A stretch of 64,000 nucleotides of DNA from Halorientalis pallida (GTDB taxonomy: Archaea > Halobacteriota > Halobacteria > Halobacteriales > Haloarculaceae), in the NCBI RefSeq assembly GCF_004118325.1, contig NZ_RDFA01000007.1, forward strand, positions 1 through 64,000, given 5' to 3'. Under the pieces are notes generated by a model. That model worked only from the letters and a program-made list of their open reading frames with translations. It searched no databases and was not told the DNA's origin. A program made the position numbers and the translations under genes. Of this stretch, positions 26,471 to 36,402 are shown piece by piece; positions within the stretch are counted from its first letter, which is position 1, and each line of letters starts with the position of its first letter.

Positions 26471-27106
26471 ATGGCCGTGATCCGCGCACGCTTTCGCATC
26501 GTCCTTCCCGCGGATATCTGGGTCGCGGACGTGTCGACGTCGTTTCCCGACGCGACCCTCCGGTTGCTCACGGGCGTTCCCAGAGGCGACCATGCCCTGG
26601 AACTGGGGGAGATACGGGCCGAAAACCCCGGTGTCGTCGCCGACGCGATCCGGAACCATCCCGACATCTCGAACTACGAGGCAGTGTTCGCGGACGACCG
26701 GCGCGCCATCGGCCAGTACGAGGCCGTCGAGCAGGGGCTCTACGAGTTCCTCTGGGCGTCCTCGCTCCCGCCGGAGTTCCCGGTCGTCGTCGAGGACGGC
26801 GAGATGGAGTTCGACCTGACCGCGACCCGGGACCAGTTCGACGCCTTCGGGGCGGTACTGGACGACAGCGGTCGCGAGTACGACCTCCTGACGGTCGTCC
26901 ACACCGAAGACGACGGCGACCTGCTCACCGAGCGCCAGCAGGAGTTCCTGCGCGGCGCACAGCGTCTGGGCTACTTCGAGGTACCGCGCGAGTGTACGCT
27001 GGCGGAACTGGCCACCGAACTCGGTGTCGACAAGTCGACGGCGAGCGAGACGATCCGCCGTGGAACCGCTCGTGTCGTCGCACAGTACCTGTTCGGACGC
27101 GACTGA
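26471..27106 (+). CDS. HTH-10 (bacterio-opsin activator-type) transcriptional regulator
   Basis: A 211-residue protein. The first ~150 residues form the sensor-like module usual in small HTH-10 proteins (MAVIRARFRIVLPADIWVADVS..., VVEDGEMEFDLTATRDQFDAF). The C-terminal HTH-10 domain reads LTERQQEFLRGAQRLGYFEVPRECTLAELATELGVDKSTASETIRRG. This is the same DNA-binding family as Bat and as the 1199-residue regulator at 7585-11184, but without PAS or GAF domains. Upstream is a membrane protein with a palindromic site; downstream is a tiny membrane protein. Its target genes are unknown. Confidence 0.9.
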   Translation: MAVIRARFRIVLPADIWVADVSTSFPDATLRLLTGVPRGDHALELGEIRAENPGVVADAIRNHPDISNYEAVFADDRRAIGQYEAVEQGLYEFLWASSLPPEFPVVVEDGEMEFDLTATRDQFDAFGAVLDDSGREYDLLTVVHTEDDGDLLTERQQEFLRGAQRLGYFEVPRECTLAELATELGVDKSTASETIRRGTARVVAQYLFGRD

Positions 27107-27131
27107 CGAGCGAGTCGGGAGGTGACGTCCC

Positions 27132-27341
27132 GTGACGCCGGGGGCTCCCTGGCGACGGCGGACCCACAGACTCGTCCATCTCCTGTTCGCGGTCGCACTC
27201 GGCACGTTCGTCTACTCACCGCTCCGAACGGTGGCGGTGGCGGTCCTCGTCGTCCAACTGCTCGTGTTTCCGGGGCTGTTGCTCTCCGGCATACTCCTGT
27301 GGAAGGGCCCACGGATTCGGCAGTGGTACCGTGACCGGTGA
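27132..27341 (+). CDS. Small two-helix membrane protein
   Basis: A 69-residue protein starting at GTG 27132: a basic N-terminus (MTPGAPWRRRTHRLVH), two hydrophobic helices (LLFAVALGTFVYSPL and VAVAVLVVQLLVFPGLLLSGILLW) and a basic tail (KGPRIRQWYRDR). The pattern is protein-like, and the gene follows the HTH-10 regulator by 25 bases, so co-transcription is likely. It has no recognised family and may be a small membrane partner of the upstream system. Confidence 0.6.
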   Translation: MTPGAPWRRRTHRLVHLLFAVALGTFVYSPLRTVAVAVLVVQLLVFPGLLLSGILLWKGPRIRQWYRDR

Positions 27342-27381
27342 GCGGCGAGGACACGTGGCCGCCCGGTGGCGACGGTCCGCT

Positions 27382-29040
27382 CTACAGCTCCTCGTCCTCG
27401 GAGCGAAGCGGCTCGCTCAGCCGGTCCTCGGTCTCCTCCTCCAGCTTGTACCGCTGGACCTTCTGGGTGGCGCTCCGTGGCAGTTCCTCCACGAAGAACA
27501 CCCGACGAGGGTGGGCGTAGGTCGGGACGTAATCCAGTGTGAACTCCCGGAGTTCCCCCTCGCTCACGTCCGCGTCCTCCGAGAGGACGACGTACGCGAC
27601 GGGCGCCTCGCCTTTCACCTCGTGGGGTGCGCCGACGACGGCGGCCTCCTCCACGTCGGGGTGTTCGTAGAGGGCGTCCTCGACCTCCGCGGGGTAGATG
27701 TTCTCCCCGCCGGCGATGATCATGTCGTCGGCGCGGTCGACGATCCAGAAGTAGCCGTCCCGATCGACGCGGGCGATGTCTTTCGTGTAGAAGTAGCCCT
27801 CGTCGTCGAACACCTGCTCGTTCTTCTGGGGGCGGTCGTAGTATCCCTCGAAGACGTTTGGACCGCGGATCGCGATCTCGCCGGTGACGCTCGCTTCGTC
27901 CTCGAAGTCGAGGTCGTCGTCCGGGAACGGCTCCAGTTGGTCGGTCGTCACCTTCGTCTCTCTCGTGTCGGGGTCGACGAGCTTGATCTCCACGCCGTCG
28001 AGGACGGGCCCGACACAGCCGGCGGCCTTCCGGACGCCACGCGAGGGTTCGACCGTGCCGGCGGGACTGGTCTCGGTCATCCCCCAGCCCTCGACCATCG
28101 GCACGTCCCACTCCGCCATGATCTCCCGGCGGGTGGCGTCCGCCAGGGGCGCGGCCGCGCAGGTCACTGTCTCCAGACTGGAGAGGTCGTACTGCTCGGG
28201 GTTCTCGCGGTACTCCCGGAACATCATCGTGTACATCGCGGGGACGCCCGCGAACTGGGTCACGTCGTTGTCCTGAATACCGTTCAACATCGGTTCGGGT
28301 TCGGGCTGTGCGACCAGTACCATCGTCGACCCGCTGTAGAGCCCGGAGCCCAGCAGGGCGTTCAGCCCGTAGATGTGGAACAGCGGCAGGACGAGCAGGA
28401 AGGTGTCGTCCGGATCGAGCGGGAGGCCGCCGTTGTCGTACGCTTCGACGGTCGACAGCAGGTTCTCGTGTGTGAGCTGGACGCCTTTGGGCTTGCCCGT
28501 CGTCCCGCTAGTGTAGGGCTGGACCGCCACGTCCTCGAACTCGCGGTCGACGCCTTCGGCCTCGCGGTCGAACGTCTCCGCGTGGTCGGCGATGGCGTGG
28601 GAGTAGTTGACCACGCCGTCGTCGGAGACGCCCGGCAGGAACAGCGTCCCGACCTCTGCGGCCGCCGCCAGGCTCTGGACCTCGTCGGCCAGGAAGGGTG
28701 AGCCAAAGAGGACGTCGATGCCCGCATCCTGGATGACGAAGGTCAGCGTCTCGGGGTCCATCCGGAGGTTCAGCGGGACCGGGATCGCGCCGGCCTTGAT
28801 CGTCCCGAAGTAGCTCTTGGGGAATCGTGGTGTGTTCGGGATGAAGAGGCCCACCCGGTCGCCCGCCTCGACGCCGTGGTCGACGAGCATGTTCGCGACC
28901 TGATTGGCCTCCGCCTCCAGTTCGTCGAAACTCGTCTCTAGCCCCTGGAAGACGAACGCTGTTTGCTCCCCGTACCTGTCCGCCGCCATCGACGGCAGGT
29001 CGCCCATGTGTGCCAGTTGGTCACCATTGTAATACTCCAT
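27382..29040 (-). CDS. Long/medium-chain acyl-CoA synthetase (AMP-forming)
   Basis: A 552-residue member of the ANL adenylate-forming superfamily. Motifs: the phosphate loop [16 protein letters not shown], the aromatic/adenine region [11 protein letters not shown], the YDRPQKN segment followed by [39 protein letters not shown] (A8 hinge) and the C-terminal catalytic Lys region [12 protein letters not shown]. It activates a carboxylic acid with ATP and transfers it to CoA; the chain length cannot be told from sequence. ATG 29040 is chosen because the homologous region starts [12 protein letters not shown], although ATG 29052 or 29049 is possible. The upstream MobA gene ends 59 bases away on the same strand. 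Confidence 0.9.
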   Translation of the reverse strand: MEYYNGDQLAHMGDLPSMAADRYGEQTAFVFQGLETSFDELEAEANQVANMLVDHGVEAGDRVGLFIPNTPRFPKSYFGTIKAGAIPVPLNLRMDPETLTFVIQDAGIDVLFGSPFLADEVQSLAAAAEVGTLFLPGVSDDGVVNYSHAIADHAETFDREAEGVDREFEDVAVQPYTSGTTGKPKGVQLTHENLLSTVEAYDNGGLPLDPDDTFLLVLPLFHIYGLNALLGSGLYSGSTMVLVAQPEPEPMLNGIQDNDVTQFAGVPAMYTMMFREYRENPEQYDLSSLETVTCAAAPLADATRREIMAEWDVPMVEGWGMTETSPAGTVEPSRGVRKAAGCVGPVLDGVEIKLVDPDTRETKVTTDQLEPFPDDDLDFEDEASVTGEIAIRGPNVFEGYYDRPQKNEQVFDDEGYFYTKDIARVDRDGYFWIVDRADDMIIAGGENIYPAEVEDALYEHPDVEEAAVVGAPHEVKGEAPVAYVVLSEDADVSEGELREFTLDYVPTYAHPRRVFFVEELPRSATQKVQRYKLEEETEDRLSEPLRSEDEEL

Positions 29041-29099
29041 GCCTGTCATCATCTCTCTCACACACCATAAGCGAGGGGGCCCACTCACACGGTCGAGGC

Positions 29100-29711
29100 T
29101 CACTGCTCCAGGTCGGCGGCCGCCGCCCGGAGGTCCTCGCGCGTGTTGACGTTCCGGAGCGACTCCAGCGTGGCGTGGGCCTCGATTTCGGCTTCCGGGA
29201 CGAACACCCAGTCGAGGTCGTTCAGTGCGGCGAAGACCGCCCGCTGGTCCCTGACGAGTGCGGCTTCACACGCGGCGACGGTCGCGTCGGTCCGGTAGAC
29301 CGCCTGCAGGGGTTGATCGCGCCCGTCGACGCGCGGGACCGCGGCGTCGTGATCCTGGGCCCGATCGAGGAGGTGCGCGACCAGCGCGGGCGCGACGAAG
29401 GGCATGTCACAGGCCACGACGACCGCGAACTCGGTGTCGACCGCCCGCAGGCCAGTCAGGATGCCCGTCATCGGCCCTCGGTCGGGCTCGTCGTCCTCGG
29501 CGAGGGTCACGGGGTGGTCGTAGCCCGCCAGCGCGTCCGCGATGGCGGGCCGCTGGTCGAGGCGGCAGTTGACGACCAGTCGGTCGATCACGGGCGCGAG
29601 GCGGTCGGCGACCCGGCGGAGCATAGGGGTGCCCGCGAGGTCGGCGACGGCCTTGTCGCCGTCCCCGAACCGCGTGGAGTACCCGCCCGCGACGACCAGC
29701 CCCGTTCGCAT
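29100..29711 (-). CDS. mobA: Molybdenum cofactor guanylyltransferase MobA
   Basis: A 203-residue nucleotidyltransferase. The GTP-binding loop near the N-terminus reads [17 protein letters not shown] (family LAGGxSxRxGxDKA), followed by [22 protein letters not shown] and the metal-binding VACDMPFV. The C-terminal half has QPLQAVYR and FVNVNTRED-type ([10 protein letters not shown]) motifs. It attaches GMP to molybdopterin to give the bis-MGD form used by enzymes such as the nitrate reductase at 56144-58240. It is divergent from the second mutS, with 105 bases between starts. Confidence 0.92.
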   Translation of the reverse strand: MRTGLVVAGGYSTRFGDGDKAVADLAGTPMLRRVADRLAPVIDRLVVNCRLDQRPAIADALAGYDHPVTLAEDDEPDRGPMTGILTGLRAVDTEFAVVVACDMPFVAPALVAHLLDRAQDHDAAVPRVDGRDQPLQAVYRTDATVAACEAALVRDQRAVFAALNDLDWVFVPEAEIEAHATLESLRNVNTREDLRAAAADLEQ

Positions 29712-29816
29712 GGCCGGCGGTACGAACCCGGTCCACAAGAAGGCCGCCCCGAACGGTCGACCGCGACCCGCTGGCCATCCGGAGGGCATATGCCGTCCGC
29801 GACACTGCGGTCGTCC

Positions 29817-32462
29817 ATGGACGCGGCGCTTGGCCCACCCGAGACGATGACGGACCGGGCCGACGAGCTGACGCCGATGATGTCGCAGTACTTCGAGCTG
29901 TGTTCGGCGTACGAGGACTCCCTGGTCCTCTTTCAGGTGGGGGATTTCTACGAAGCCTTCTGTGACGCGGCCGAACGCGTCTCGCGACTCTGTGAGATTA
30001 CACTCACGAAGCGGGAGGATTCGACCGGCGAGTACCCGATGGCCGGCATCCCCATCGACAACGCCGAGAGTTATATCGAGACTCTGCTGGACGCAGGGTA
30101 TCGCGTGGCCGTCGCCGACCAGGTGCAAGACCCCGACGAAACCACCGGCGTCGTCGACCGCGCGGTCACTCGCATCGTTACCCCTGGGACGCTCACCGAA
30201 GACGAACTCCTCCGGACCGACGACAACAACTTCGTCGCCTGTCTCGCCCGCTCGGTGGACCGATTCGGCCTCGCCCTGCTGGACGTGTCGACGGGCGACT
30301 TCTACGTCACCAGCACGACAGACGAGTCCGCCGTCGCCGACGAACTCGGCCGTTTCTCCCCCGCCGAGGCGGTCGTCGGTCCCGACGCCCCGACCGACCC
30401 CTTCGATTCGGACTGCATGGTGACGCCCCACGACCGCTCTGCCTTCGAGGGAGACAGTCCCGAACGGCTGGTCGAGTCGTACTTCGGCGACCCCGGGACG
30501 GTCCTCGGGAACGCGGCCGAAGTTCGAGCCTGCGGCGCGTTGCTGGATTACGCCGAGTACACACGGGGGAGCGAGGGCGACGACACCGACGGCGAGCGCG
30601 GCCAGCTGGACTACCTCAACCACGTCACCCGCTACGACCCGCGCGAGTACATGTTGCTGGACCGGGTGGCCCTGGAGAGCCTGGAACTGTTCGATCGCCG
30701 GGCGGTCCACGGCCGCGCGGGCGCGACGCTCGTGGCAGTGCTGGACGAGACCGCCTGTGCGCTGGGGAGCCGCGAGTTGAACGACTGGCTCCGACGGCCG
30801 CTGATCGAACGCGACCGCATCGAGGCCCGCCACGACGCGGTCGAGGAACTCGCCGGCGACGTGCGGACCCGCGAGCGCCTCCACGATCTCCTGCGGGACG
30901 TGTACGACGTGGAGCGACTGATCTCGCGGGTCTCGCGTGCCCGCGCCAACGCCCGCGACCTCCGTTCGCTGAAAGATACCCTCGACGTGGTGCCCGAGAT
31001 CGAGGCCGCACTCGACGACGCCGACTGTACCACGCTCCGGGAAAGCCGGTCCGACCTCGATCCGCTGGAGGATATCCGGGATCTGATCGGACGTGCGATC
31101 CGTGTGGAACCGCCCATCGAAGTCACCGAGGGCGGCGTCATCGCCGAGGGGTACGACGAGCGCCTCGACGAGTTGCGCGAGACCGAACGCTCCGGCAAGG
31201 AGTGGATCGACTCGCTGGAAGCCCAGGAACGGGAACGGACCGGCATCGACTCGCTGAACGTGGGCCACAACTCCGTCCACGGCTACTACATCGAAGTCAC
31301 GAACGCCAACCTCGACGCGGTGCCCGACGACTACACGCGCCGGCAGACGCTGAAAAATTCCGAACGGTTCTACACGCCCGAACTCAAGGCCCGCGAGGAC
31401 GAGATCATCCAGGCTGAACAGCGGGCCGACGACCTCGAATACGACCTGTTCCGGGAGGTCCGGGACACCGTCGCGGCGGAGTCCGAACGCGTGCAGGCGC
31501 TGGCCGACACCCTCGCGCGCCTGGACGTGCTGGTTTCTTTTGCCACCGTCGCCGCCGAGTACGACTACGCCCGCCCCACGTTCGTCGACGACCCGAAACG
31601 AACCGAGATCGAGGGTGGCCGCCATCCGGTCGTCGAGCGCACCCAGCCATCTTTCGTCCCGAACGACACCCGCCTCGACGCCGAGAACTTCTTCGCCGTC
31701 ATCACTGGCCCCAACATGAGCGGGAAGTCCACCTACATGCGGCAGGTGGCGCTGATTCAACTCCTGGCCCAGGCCGGCAGTTTCGTCCCCGCCGCCGACG
31801 CTTCCCTCTCGCTGGTCGACCGGGTGTTCACCCGGGTCGGTGCCAGCGACGACATCGCCGGCGGGAAGTCGACGTTCATGGTCGAGATGACCGAACTCGC
31901 CGAGATCCTGGCAGACGCCACCGACCGCTCGCTCGTCCTCCTGGACGAGGTGGGGCGGGGGACCAGCACCACCGACGGTCTCGCCATCGCCCGCGCGGTA
32001 ACCGAGTACGTTCACGACGAGATCGGCGCGCGAACGCTCTTCGCCACCCACCATCACGAACTCACCGACGCCGCCGACACACTGGATGGGGTGTCCAACC
32101 TGCACTTTGCAGCGGACCAGGACGGACGGGACGTGGTCTTCGACCACGAGATCCGCGACGGACCTGCCGCCGCCTCCTACGGCGTCGAGGTCGCCCGCGA
32201 GGCCGGAGTCCCGGACGCCGTCGTGGAGCGCTCCCGGGAACTGCTCGACGCGGCCGACTCGAACGATACCCACGACGGAACGAAGGCGACGAACGGCCAT
32301 CGACCGGCCGCTGCGAACGGCGTGAGTGGTGGCGAGGCGAGTCCGGACGACGTGGACGGCGGTCTGTCCGAGACGATTCGCGAGCAGAACCTCGCCACGA
32401 CGACACCGATGGAGGCGCTGGCGCTGTTACAGGACCTCCAGGAGCGGGTCGGTGAGGAGTGA
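29817..32462 (+). CDS. mutS: DNA mismatch repair protein MutS (second copy)
   Basis: An 881-residue MutS1-type protein. Mismatch motif F-Y-E is at 44-46 ([10 protein letters not shown]), with YPMAGIPI, core [20 protein letters not shown], Walker [10 protein letters not shown] near 631-639, [13 protein letters not shown] and [13 protein letters not shown] low-complexity Asn/Gly/Ser-rich linker (~810-850) precedes a C-terminal helix ([14 protein letters not shown]) that resembles the dimerisation/MutL-contact end of MutS. ATG 29817 is taken because MDAALGPPE is the usual haloarchaeal start; ATG 29790 is also in frame. It is about as different from the first MutS (14658-17336) as typical paralogues are. 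Downstream lies a rhodopsin gene rather than the mutL that often follows haloarchaeal mutS. Confidence 0.95.
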   Translation: MDAALGPPETMTDRADELTPMMSQYFELCSAYEDSLVLFQVGDFYEAFCDAAERVSRLCEITLTKREDSTGEYPMAGIPIDNAESYIETLLDAGYRVAVADQVQDPDETTGVVDRAVTRIVTPGTLTEDELLRTDDNNFVACLARSVDRFGLALLDVSTGDFYVTSTTDESAVADELGRFSPAEAVVGPDAPTDPFDSDCMVTPHDRSAFEGDSPERLVESYFGDPGTVLGNAAEVRACGALLDYAEYTRGSEGDDTDGERGQLDYLNHVTRYDPREYMLLDRVALESLELFDRRAVHGRAGATLVAVLDETACALGSRELNDWLRRPLIERDRIEARHDAVEELAGDVRTRERLHDLLRDVYDVERLISRVSRARANARDLRSLKDTLDVVPEIEAALDDADCTTLRESRSDLDPLEDIRDLIGRAIRVEPPIEVTEGGVIAEGYDERLDELRETERSGKEWIDSLEAQERERTGIDSLNVGHNSVHGYYIEVTNANLDAVPDDYTRRQTLKNSERFYTPELKAREDEIIQAEQRADDLEYDLFREVRDTVAAESERVQALADTLARLDVLVSFATVAAEYDYARPTFVDDPKRTEIEGGRHPVVERTQPSFVPNDTRLDAENFFAVITGPNMSGKSTYMRQVALIQLLAQAGSFVPAADASLSLVDRVFTRVGASDDIAGGKSTFMVEMTELAEILADATDRSLVLLDEVGRGTSTTDGLAIARAVTEYVHDEIGARTLFATHHHELTDAADTLDGVSNLHFAADQDGRDVVFDHEIRDGPAAASYGVEVAREAGVPDAVVERSRELLDAADSNDTHDGTKATNGHRPAAANGVSGGEASPDDVDGGLSETIREQNLATTTPMEALALLQDLQERVGEE

Positions 32463-32531
32463 AGATCGGCGTTCGACGCGGCACCGCTGGCCCGGACCGG
32501 ACGCGGGGGCCTTCGGACTGGCCGTGACGGG

Positions 32532-33281
32532 TCAGACGGCCGGACTGCCGGAGGTTCCGTCGTCGGTCGTCGCGTCACCGGCGTCGACGGCGTCCGGACC
32601 CGTCTCGAACGCCTGGGTGTTCTGCCAGACGAAGTAGAGATAGGGAGTCTTCGCCACCACGTCGAGGTACGCGACGACCAGGCTGAGGCCCACGCCCGAC
32701 ATGAGGCCGAAGCCGGCCGGCCCGATCAGCCAGACGTTCGGGTACGCGAGCCAGAGGAGACCGACGTGGTTCTGGAGGAGTTTGAACAGCCCCTTGCGTT
32801 TCGGGTCGTCCGGGACGAACCGGGGCAACACGGCGTAGAGGACGAGCAACAGCGACGCGTGGCCGAATCCCGACAGACCGAGGAACACCCACTTCGTGAG
32901 GCCGGTCGTCACCGTCGCGACCGCGCCCATCAGGATCATCACGCCGTCGGCCGCCGCCAGGCCGACGATCCACCGGCGGGGTGCGCTGGCGACGTGTCCG
33001 ATGTACCCGACGAGTATCGGCGTCGTGAGCAGCCAGTCGACGTACCGGGGCAAGACGATGCTCTGCTCCCCGATCGTGAGCGTCCCGACGTCGAAGAACA
33101 TCACCACGTAGGACACCCCGGCGATGGTCGGGATGGCGAGGAGGTACTTGAACGCGCCCCGCTCGGCGAGGTCGGGGTCGTCGGTGAGCAGTCGCCACCC
33201 GATCCAGATGCCGACGCCGAACCCGAGGACGGCGATCGCGTAGAAGACGGCCACCGGATCGACGGGGAGCGCGACCATCAT
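32532..33281 (-). CDS. sopII: Sensory rhodopsin II (phoborhodopsin)
   Basis: A 249-residue seven-helix retinal protein. Schiff-base Lys211 ([13 protein letters not shown]) and counter-ion Asp207 are in helix G. Helix C reads [15 protein letters not shown], with Asp82 at the bacteriorhodopsin D85 position and Tyr93 where pumps have D96. Loss of that proton donor is typical of sensory rhodopsins, whose slow photocycle signals rather than pumps. The start ATGATG overlaps the TGA stop of the upstream transducer gene (33278-33281), the classic htrII-sopII operon order. SRII with HtrII gives repellent responses to blue light. The C-terminal ~30 residues are acidic and disordered. Confidence 0.95.
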   Translation of the reverse strand: MMVALPVDPVAVFYAIAVLGFGVGIWIGWRLLTDDPDLAERGAFKYLLAIPTIAGVSYVVMFFDVGTLTIGEQSIVLPRYVDWLLTTPILVGYIGHVASAPRRWIVGLAAADGVMILMGAVATVTTGLTKWVFLGLSGFGHASLLLVLYAVLPRFVPDDPKRKGLFKLLQNHVGLLWLAYPNVWLIGPAGFGLMSGVGLSLVVAYLDVVAKTPYLYFVWQNTQAFETGPDAVDAGDATTDDGTSGSPAV

Positions 33282-34849
33282 CGCTCACCTCCGTCGGTGA
33301 CGGCGGCACTGTGACGGCGTCTGGTGTCGCCCGTCAGGTCGAAGCGATCGATCTCGGCGATCAACTCGTTCGCGGTCGTCTCGAAGCCACTCATCGTGTC
33401 CGTGATCTCGTCGACAGCACTCGCCTGGTTCGTGACGGCATCCGCGATGGACTCGGCCGACGTCTCCGTCTCACGGCTGCGCTCGGTCACCTCGTTGATC
33501 CCTGCCGCGGTCGTCTCGACGGTCTGTGCCTGGTCGTCGGTGGCGTCGCTGATCTCGAACACACCATCGTTGATGTCCTCTATCGAGTCGGCGATCGCCT
33601 CCAGTTCGCTGAGCGCATCCTCGACGGTCTCGACCCCGTCCTGGACGCGGGCTCTGGTCGTCCGGACCGACGCGGCGGCTTCGTCCGTCTCCGTCTGGAC
33701 CTGTTCGACCATCGCCGCGATCTCGTCGGCCCGTTGCTGGGTCTCCTCGGCCAGTTGTTTCACCTCGTCGGCGACGACGGCGAATCCGTCACCGGCCCCG
33801 TCGCCGGTGCCACCTTCGCCGGCACGGGCCGCCTCGATCGAGGCGTTCAGCGCCAGGATGTTCGTCTGTTCGGCGATGTCGCGGATGATCGCCACGATGT
33901 CGGTGATCTCGTCGGCACTGTCGGCCAGCGTCTCGATCTGTGCGACCGTCTCGGCGGTCTCCTGCTGAATCCGCTCCATCTCCTCGATCGCGCCGGTCGC
34001 GGCCGTCCGCGCCTGATCGCTGGCCGCGGTCGCCTCCTCGCTCCGGCCCGCGAGGTCGTCCGCGGTCGCTGCGATCTCTTCGGCGGCGGCCGACATGGTG
34101 TCGATGTCCCCGGCCGTCGCCTCCAGTTTCTCCCGCTGTGCCCGTGCCTCGTCGGTGATCCCGGCCGCCGTCCCGGCGGCGTCGTCGACGTTCCGCTCGA
34201 TCCGCCCGGCCACCTCGGCCACCGTCCGCGCCTCGTCCTGAATCTCGGTGGCGAACGACTGCACGTCTTCGAACGCGGCGGTGAGGTCGTCCATCGTCGC
34301 GTTGAACTCGCGGCCGATCGTGGCCAGCGCCTCGTGATCGGTCTCGACGTCGATCCGACGCGTCAGGTCGCCGTCCGCCACCGCCTGCATCGTCTCGGCG
34401 TACTGCTCGGCCGCCGTCTTGTACTCGGTCGCCAGTTCGGCCGCCTCTTCACGGGCCTGCTCTGCCTCCCGGCGGGCCGCGTTCGCCTCCTGCTCCGCGG
34501 ACTCTGACTCCCGTTTTGCCGCTTCCAGGTCGCCGATCCGGGTCGCCAGTGATCCACGCATCTCGTCGAGTGCCACGTACAACTCGCCGATCTCGTCCAC
34601 CCGTTCGGTCTCGACTCGTGCCTCGAAGTCCCCGTTCGCGATCTCGCCCGCCTGCTCCTCCAGTTCGGACACGGCCGCGATCGTCGCCGTCCCAGTCACG
34701 GATCCCAGCGCCAACAGCCCGGAGAGGCCGGCCGTGACCGTCGCCGCGAGGTTTCCCGTACTCACGGCGACGACGACGATCAACAACCCCGTTATTCCGT
34801 ACCCGAGAAACAGCTTCAGCCCGAAACTCCGACGGATTCGTTCAAACAT
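33278..34849 (-). CDS. htrII: Sensory rhodopsin II transducer HtrII
   Basis: A 523-residue transducer. TM1 (~11-31) and TM2 (~37-60) are joined by a very short loop, so no extracellular ligand domain exists, as expected for a light transducer that packs against SRII. HAMP-like segments follow ([14 protein letters not shown], and [13 protein letters not shown] further on), separated by an Ala/Glu/Arg helix. The signalling tip has [26 protein letters not shown], followed by an unusual TGDGAGDG stretch before [17 protein letters not shown] 34849 is favoured over GTG 34870: a TATA-like GCATAAG (minus strand, ~34873-34880) lies ~27 bases before it, consistent with a leaderless transcript. It is translationally coupled to sopII. 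Confidence 0.94.
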   Translation of the reverse strand: MFERIRRSFGLKLFLGYGITGLLIVVVAVSTGNLAATVTAGLSGLLALGSVTGTATIAAVSELEEQAGEIANGDFEARVETERVDEIGELYVALDEMRGSLATRIGDLEAAKRESESAEQEANAARREAEQAREEAAELATEYKTAAEQYAETMQAVADGDLTRRIDVETDHEALATIGREFNATMDDLTAAFEDVQSFATEIQDEARTVAEVAGRIERNVDDAAGTAAGITDEARAQREKLEATAGDIDTMSAAAEEIAATADDLAGRSEEATAASDQARTAATGAIEEMERIQQETAETVAQIETLADSADEITDIVAIIRDIAEQTNILALNASIEAARAGEGGTGDGAGDGFAVVADEVKQLAEETQQRADEIAAMVEQVQTETDEAAASVRTTRARVQDGVETVEDALSELEAIADSIEDINDGVFEISDATDDQAQTVETTAAGINEVTERSRETETSAESIADAVTNQASAVDEITDTMSGFETTANELIAEIDRFDLTGDTRRRHSAAVTDGGER

Positions 34850-34974
34850 GGCTGACTGTTGGCTTCCCACATCTTATGCTTCCGCCCGTGATTATCACGA
34901 ACTATTATAGCTCCGCGATACGGACAAAATCAAACCCGGCCGTCCGTGGGCGAAACGGGTCGTCTACGGACCGA

Positions 34975-35751
34975 TCAGTCGGTACGGGTGCTCGGCGACG
35001 GCTCCAGCGCGACGAACTCCATGCCCTGCTCGGCGAGCAGTTGCCGCGCCCGGTCGGTCACCGAGGGCGCGACCAGAATCCCACGAACGTCGGCGTCGGC
35101 GTGGAGGTCCCGCTCCAGCGCGTCGACGTACCGGCCGAGTTGGCCCACGGCGTCCGGGCCGACCCGCCTGCGTTTCAACTCCACGACGACCCGCCGACCC
35201 TGTGTGTCCTCGCCGAAGATGTCCACCGCGCCCGCGGGCGTCTCCCGCTCGGTCGCCAGCGGGGTGAACCCCGCCTCGACGAGGCCGGGGTCGTCGAGGA
35301 TGCGCTCGCGGAGGTCCGCCTCGGTGCCCTCCAGCGCGAGTTCCCGCTCGTCGGTCACGTCGTAGGCGGTGACCTGCAGGATCTCCTCGAAGCGGACCAG
35401 CAACTCCTCTTCGGGCGTCGAGCGCAGGCTGTGGAGTTCGAGGCGGCCGTCGGTCAGCCGGCCCTCCTGGGTCGAACCCGGCGGTTGCCAGTTCACGGGC
35501 TGGTGGCCCTCGTCGGTGTGGACCAGCGTCGTCCCGTCGGGCTTGCAGACGACGAGGCGGTCGCCCGGGCCGAGGTGGCTCGACGCCCGTCCGTCGTACT
35601 CCACAGTACAGGTACCGAAGACCGACACCACGTCCTCGCGCTCGAAGGCCGCCGCGACCGCCTCCCGAGCGTCGGCGGGCGTCGGACTCGCGAGTGTTAC
35701 CACTCCGGCCGCGTCCCCGGCCTCGGCACTCCCGTCACCCTGTTCGGTCAC
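34975..35751 (-). CDS. nucS: Mismatch-specific endonuclease NucS/EndoMS
   Basis: A 258-residue nuclease. The N-terminal DNA-binding/dimerisation half contains VFGTCTVEYDGRASSHLGPGDRLVVCKPDGTTLVH. The C-terminal RecB-like catalytic domain has the metal motif GAVDIFGED...RRVVVELKRRRVGPDAVGQLGRY (D-ExK) and ends near GMEFVALEPS; a PIP-like PCNA-binding tail is not obvious. In archaea and actinobacteria EndoMS cuts both strands at mismatches, providing mismatch repair without MutL. It is striking that two MutS genes lie within 20 kb. The gene is transcribed toward htrII with a 125-base gap containing the htrII promoter. Confidence 0.93.
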   Translation of the reverse strand: MTEQGDGSAEAGDAAGVVTLASPTPADAREAVAAAFEREDVVSVFGTCTVEYDGRASSHLGPGDRLVVCKPDGTTLVHTDEGHQPVNWQPPGSTQEGRLTDGRLELHSLRSTPEEELLVRFEEILQVTAYDVTDERELALEGTEADLRERILDDPGLVEAGFTPLATERETPAGAVDIFGEDTQGRRVVVELKRRRVGPDAVGQLGRYVDALERDLHADADVRGILVAPSVTDRARQLLAEQGMEFVALEPSPSTRTD

Positions 35752-35802
35752 TGCCCGTCCGTAGTCGCGGTCGGCGGATAAGCGCGTCGAGACCGACTCC
35801 CG

Positions 35803-36369
35803 TCAGTCGTCCCACCCCTCCGGATCGACGTCGGGCCCGAGGTGGACCGTCCGTCCCTCGGCGTGCCAAGACCGGACCTCGCTGGCGAGGAACGACCGGG
35901 CCGTGGGGGGTGAGAGGCGGTCGTCGCGGACCATCGCCAGCGCGGCGGCTTTCAGCCCGGCGACGCGGCCGCGCAGGAACTCCCCGTCGGGCTCCACACG
36001 GTCGGGATCGACGCCCACCAGCGCGCCGTCTCGGGGACGCACCGTGTCCCGCCCTGGCAGGCCGAACCAGGCCGCGAGGTACGGCTGGACGGTCCCGTCG
36101 ACCGCGACGACGTAGCAGGCGTCGTAGGTCTGCCAGTCGACGTGCGTGGCGAGCAGGTGGTCGAAGGATCGGTCGGTCGCCAGCGGGTCCGGATCGACAC
36201 CGGTTAGCGAACCGGTGCCGGCGGTGGGATCGAACCGGCTCCCCGGTCGGATCGCGGCGAGTGAGGCCGCCAGGAGCCACTCGTGGGCACCCCAGTGTGC
36301 GTAGTGGAGGTCGTACCGGCCGTTCGTCCGTTCGTAGGCGACGAGTGCGCGCTGTCCCACGGTGGTCAC
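35803..36369 (-). CDS. DUF6735-like haloarchaeal protein
   Basis: A 188-residue soluble protein starting MTTVGQRALVAYERTNGRYDLHYAHWGAHEW. The pattern RALVAYER..G.YDLHYxHWG is one I associate with DUF6735 proteins of haloarchaea. The central section contains ATHVDWQTYDACYVVAVDGTVQPYLAAWFGL, probably a beta-rich domain. No catalytic motif is recognised and no signal peptide or membrane helix is seen. It sits between nucS and thiI on the same strand, so a loose operon is possible. Function unknown. Confidence 0.6.
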   Translation of the reverse strand: MTTVGQRALVAYERTNGRYDLHYAHWGAHEWLLAASLAAIRPGSRFDPTAGTGSLTGVDPDPLATDRSFDHLLATHVDWQTYDACYVVAVDGTVQPYLAAWFGLPGRDTVRPRDGALVGVDPDRVEPDGEFLRGRVAGLKAAALAMVRDDRLSPPTARSFLASEVRSWHAEGRTVHLGPDVDPEGWDD

Positions 36370-36402
36370 GACCCGGGCTGGTCCCGTTCTCGGATAAAAG
36401 GG

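Noticed and set aside
29100-32300. A 1066-codon open frame on the minus strand antisense to mutS
   Set aside because: Its last ~200 codons are MobA; the rest is the mirror of mutS in a GC-rich genome and has Val/Gly/Asp/Arg-rich composition with no domain.
34898-34911. Bat-type UAS upstream of htrII
   Set aside because: Only the right half (AATAGTTCG) resembles the consensus, and its centre is ~55 bases from the start, not the bop spacing.
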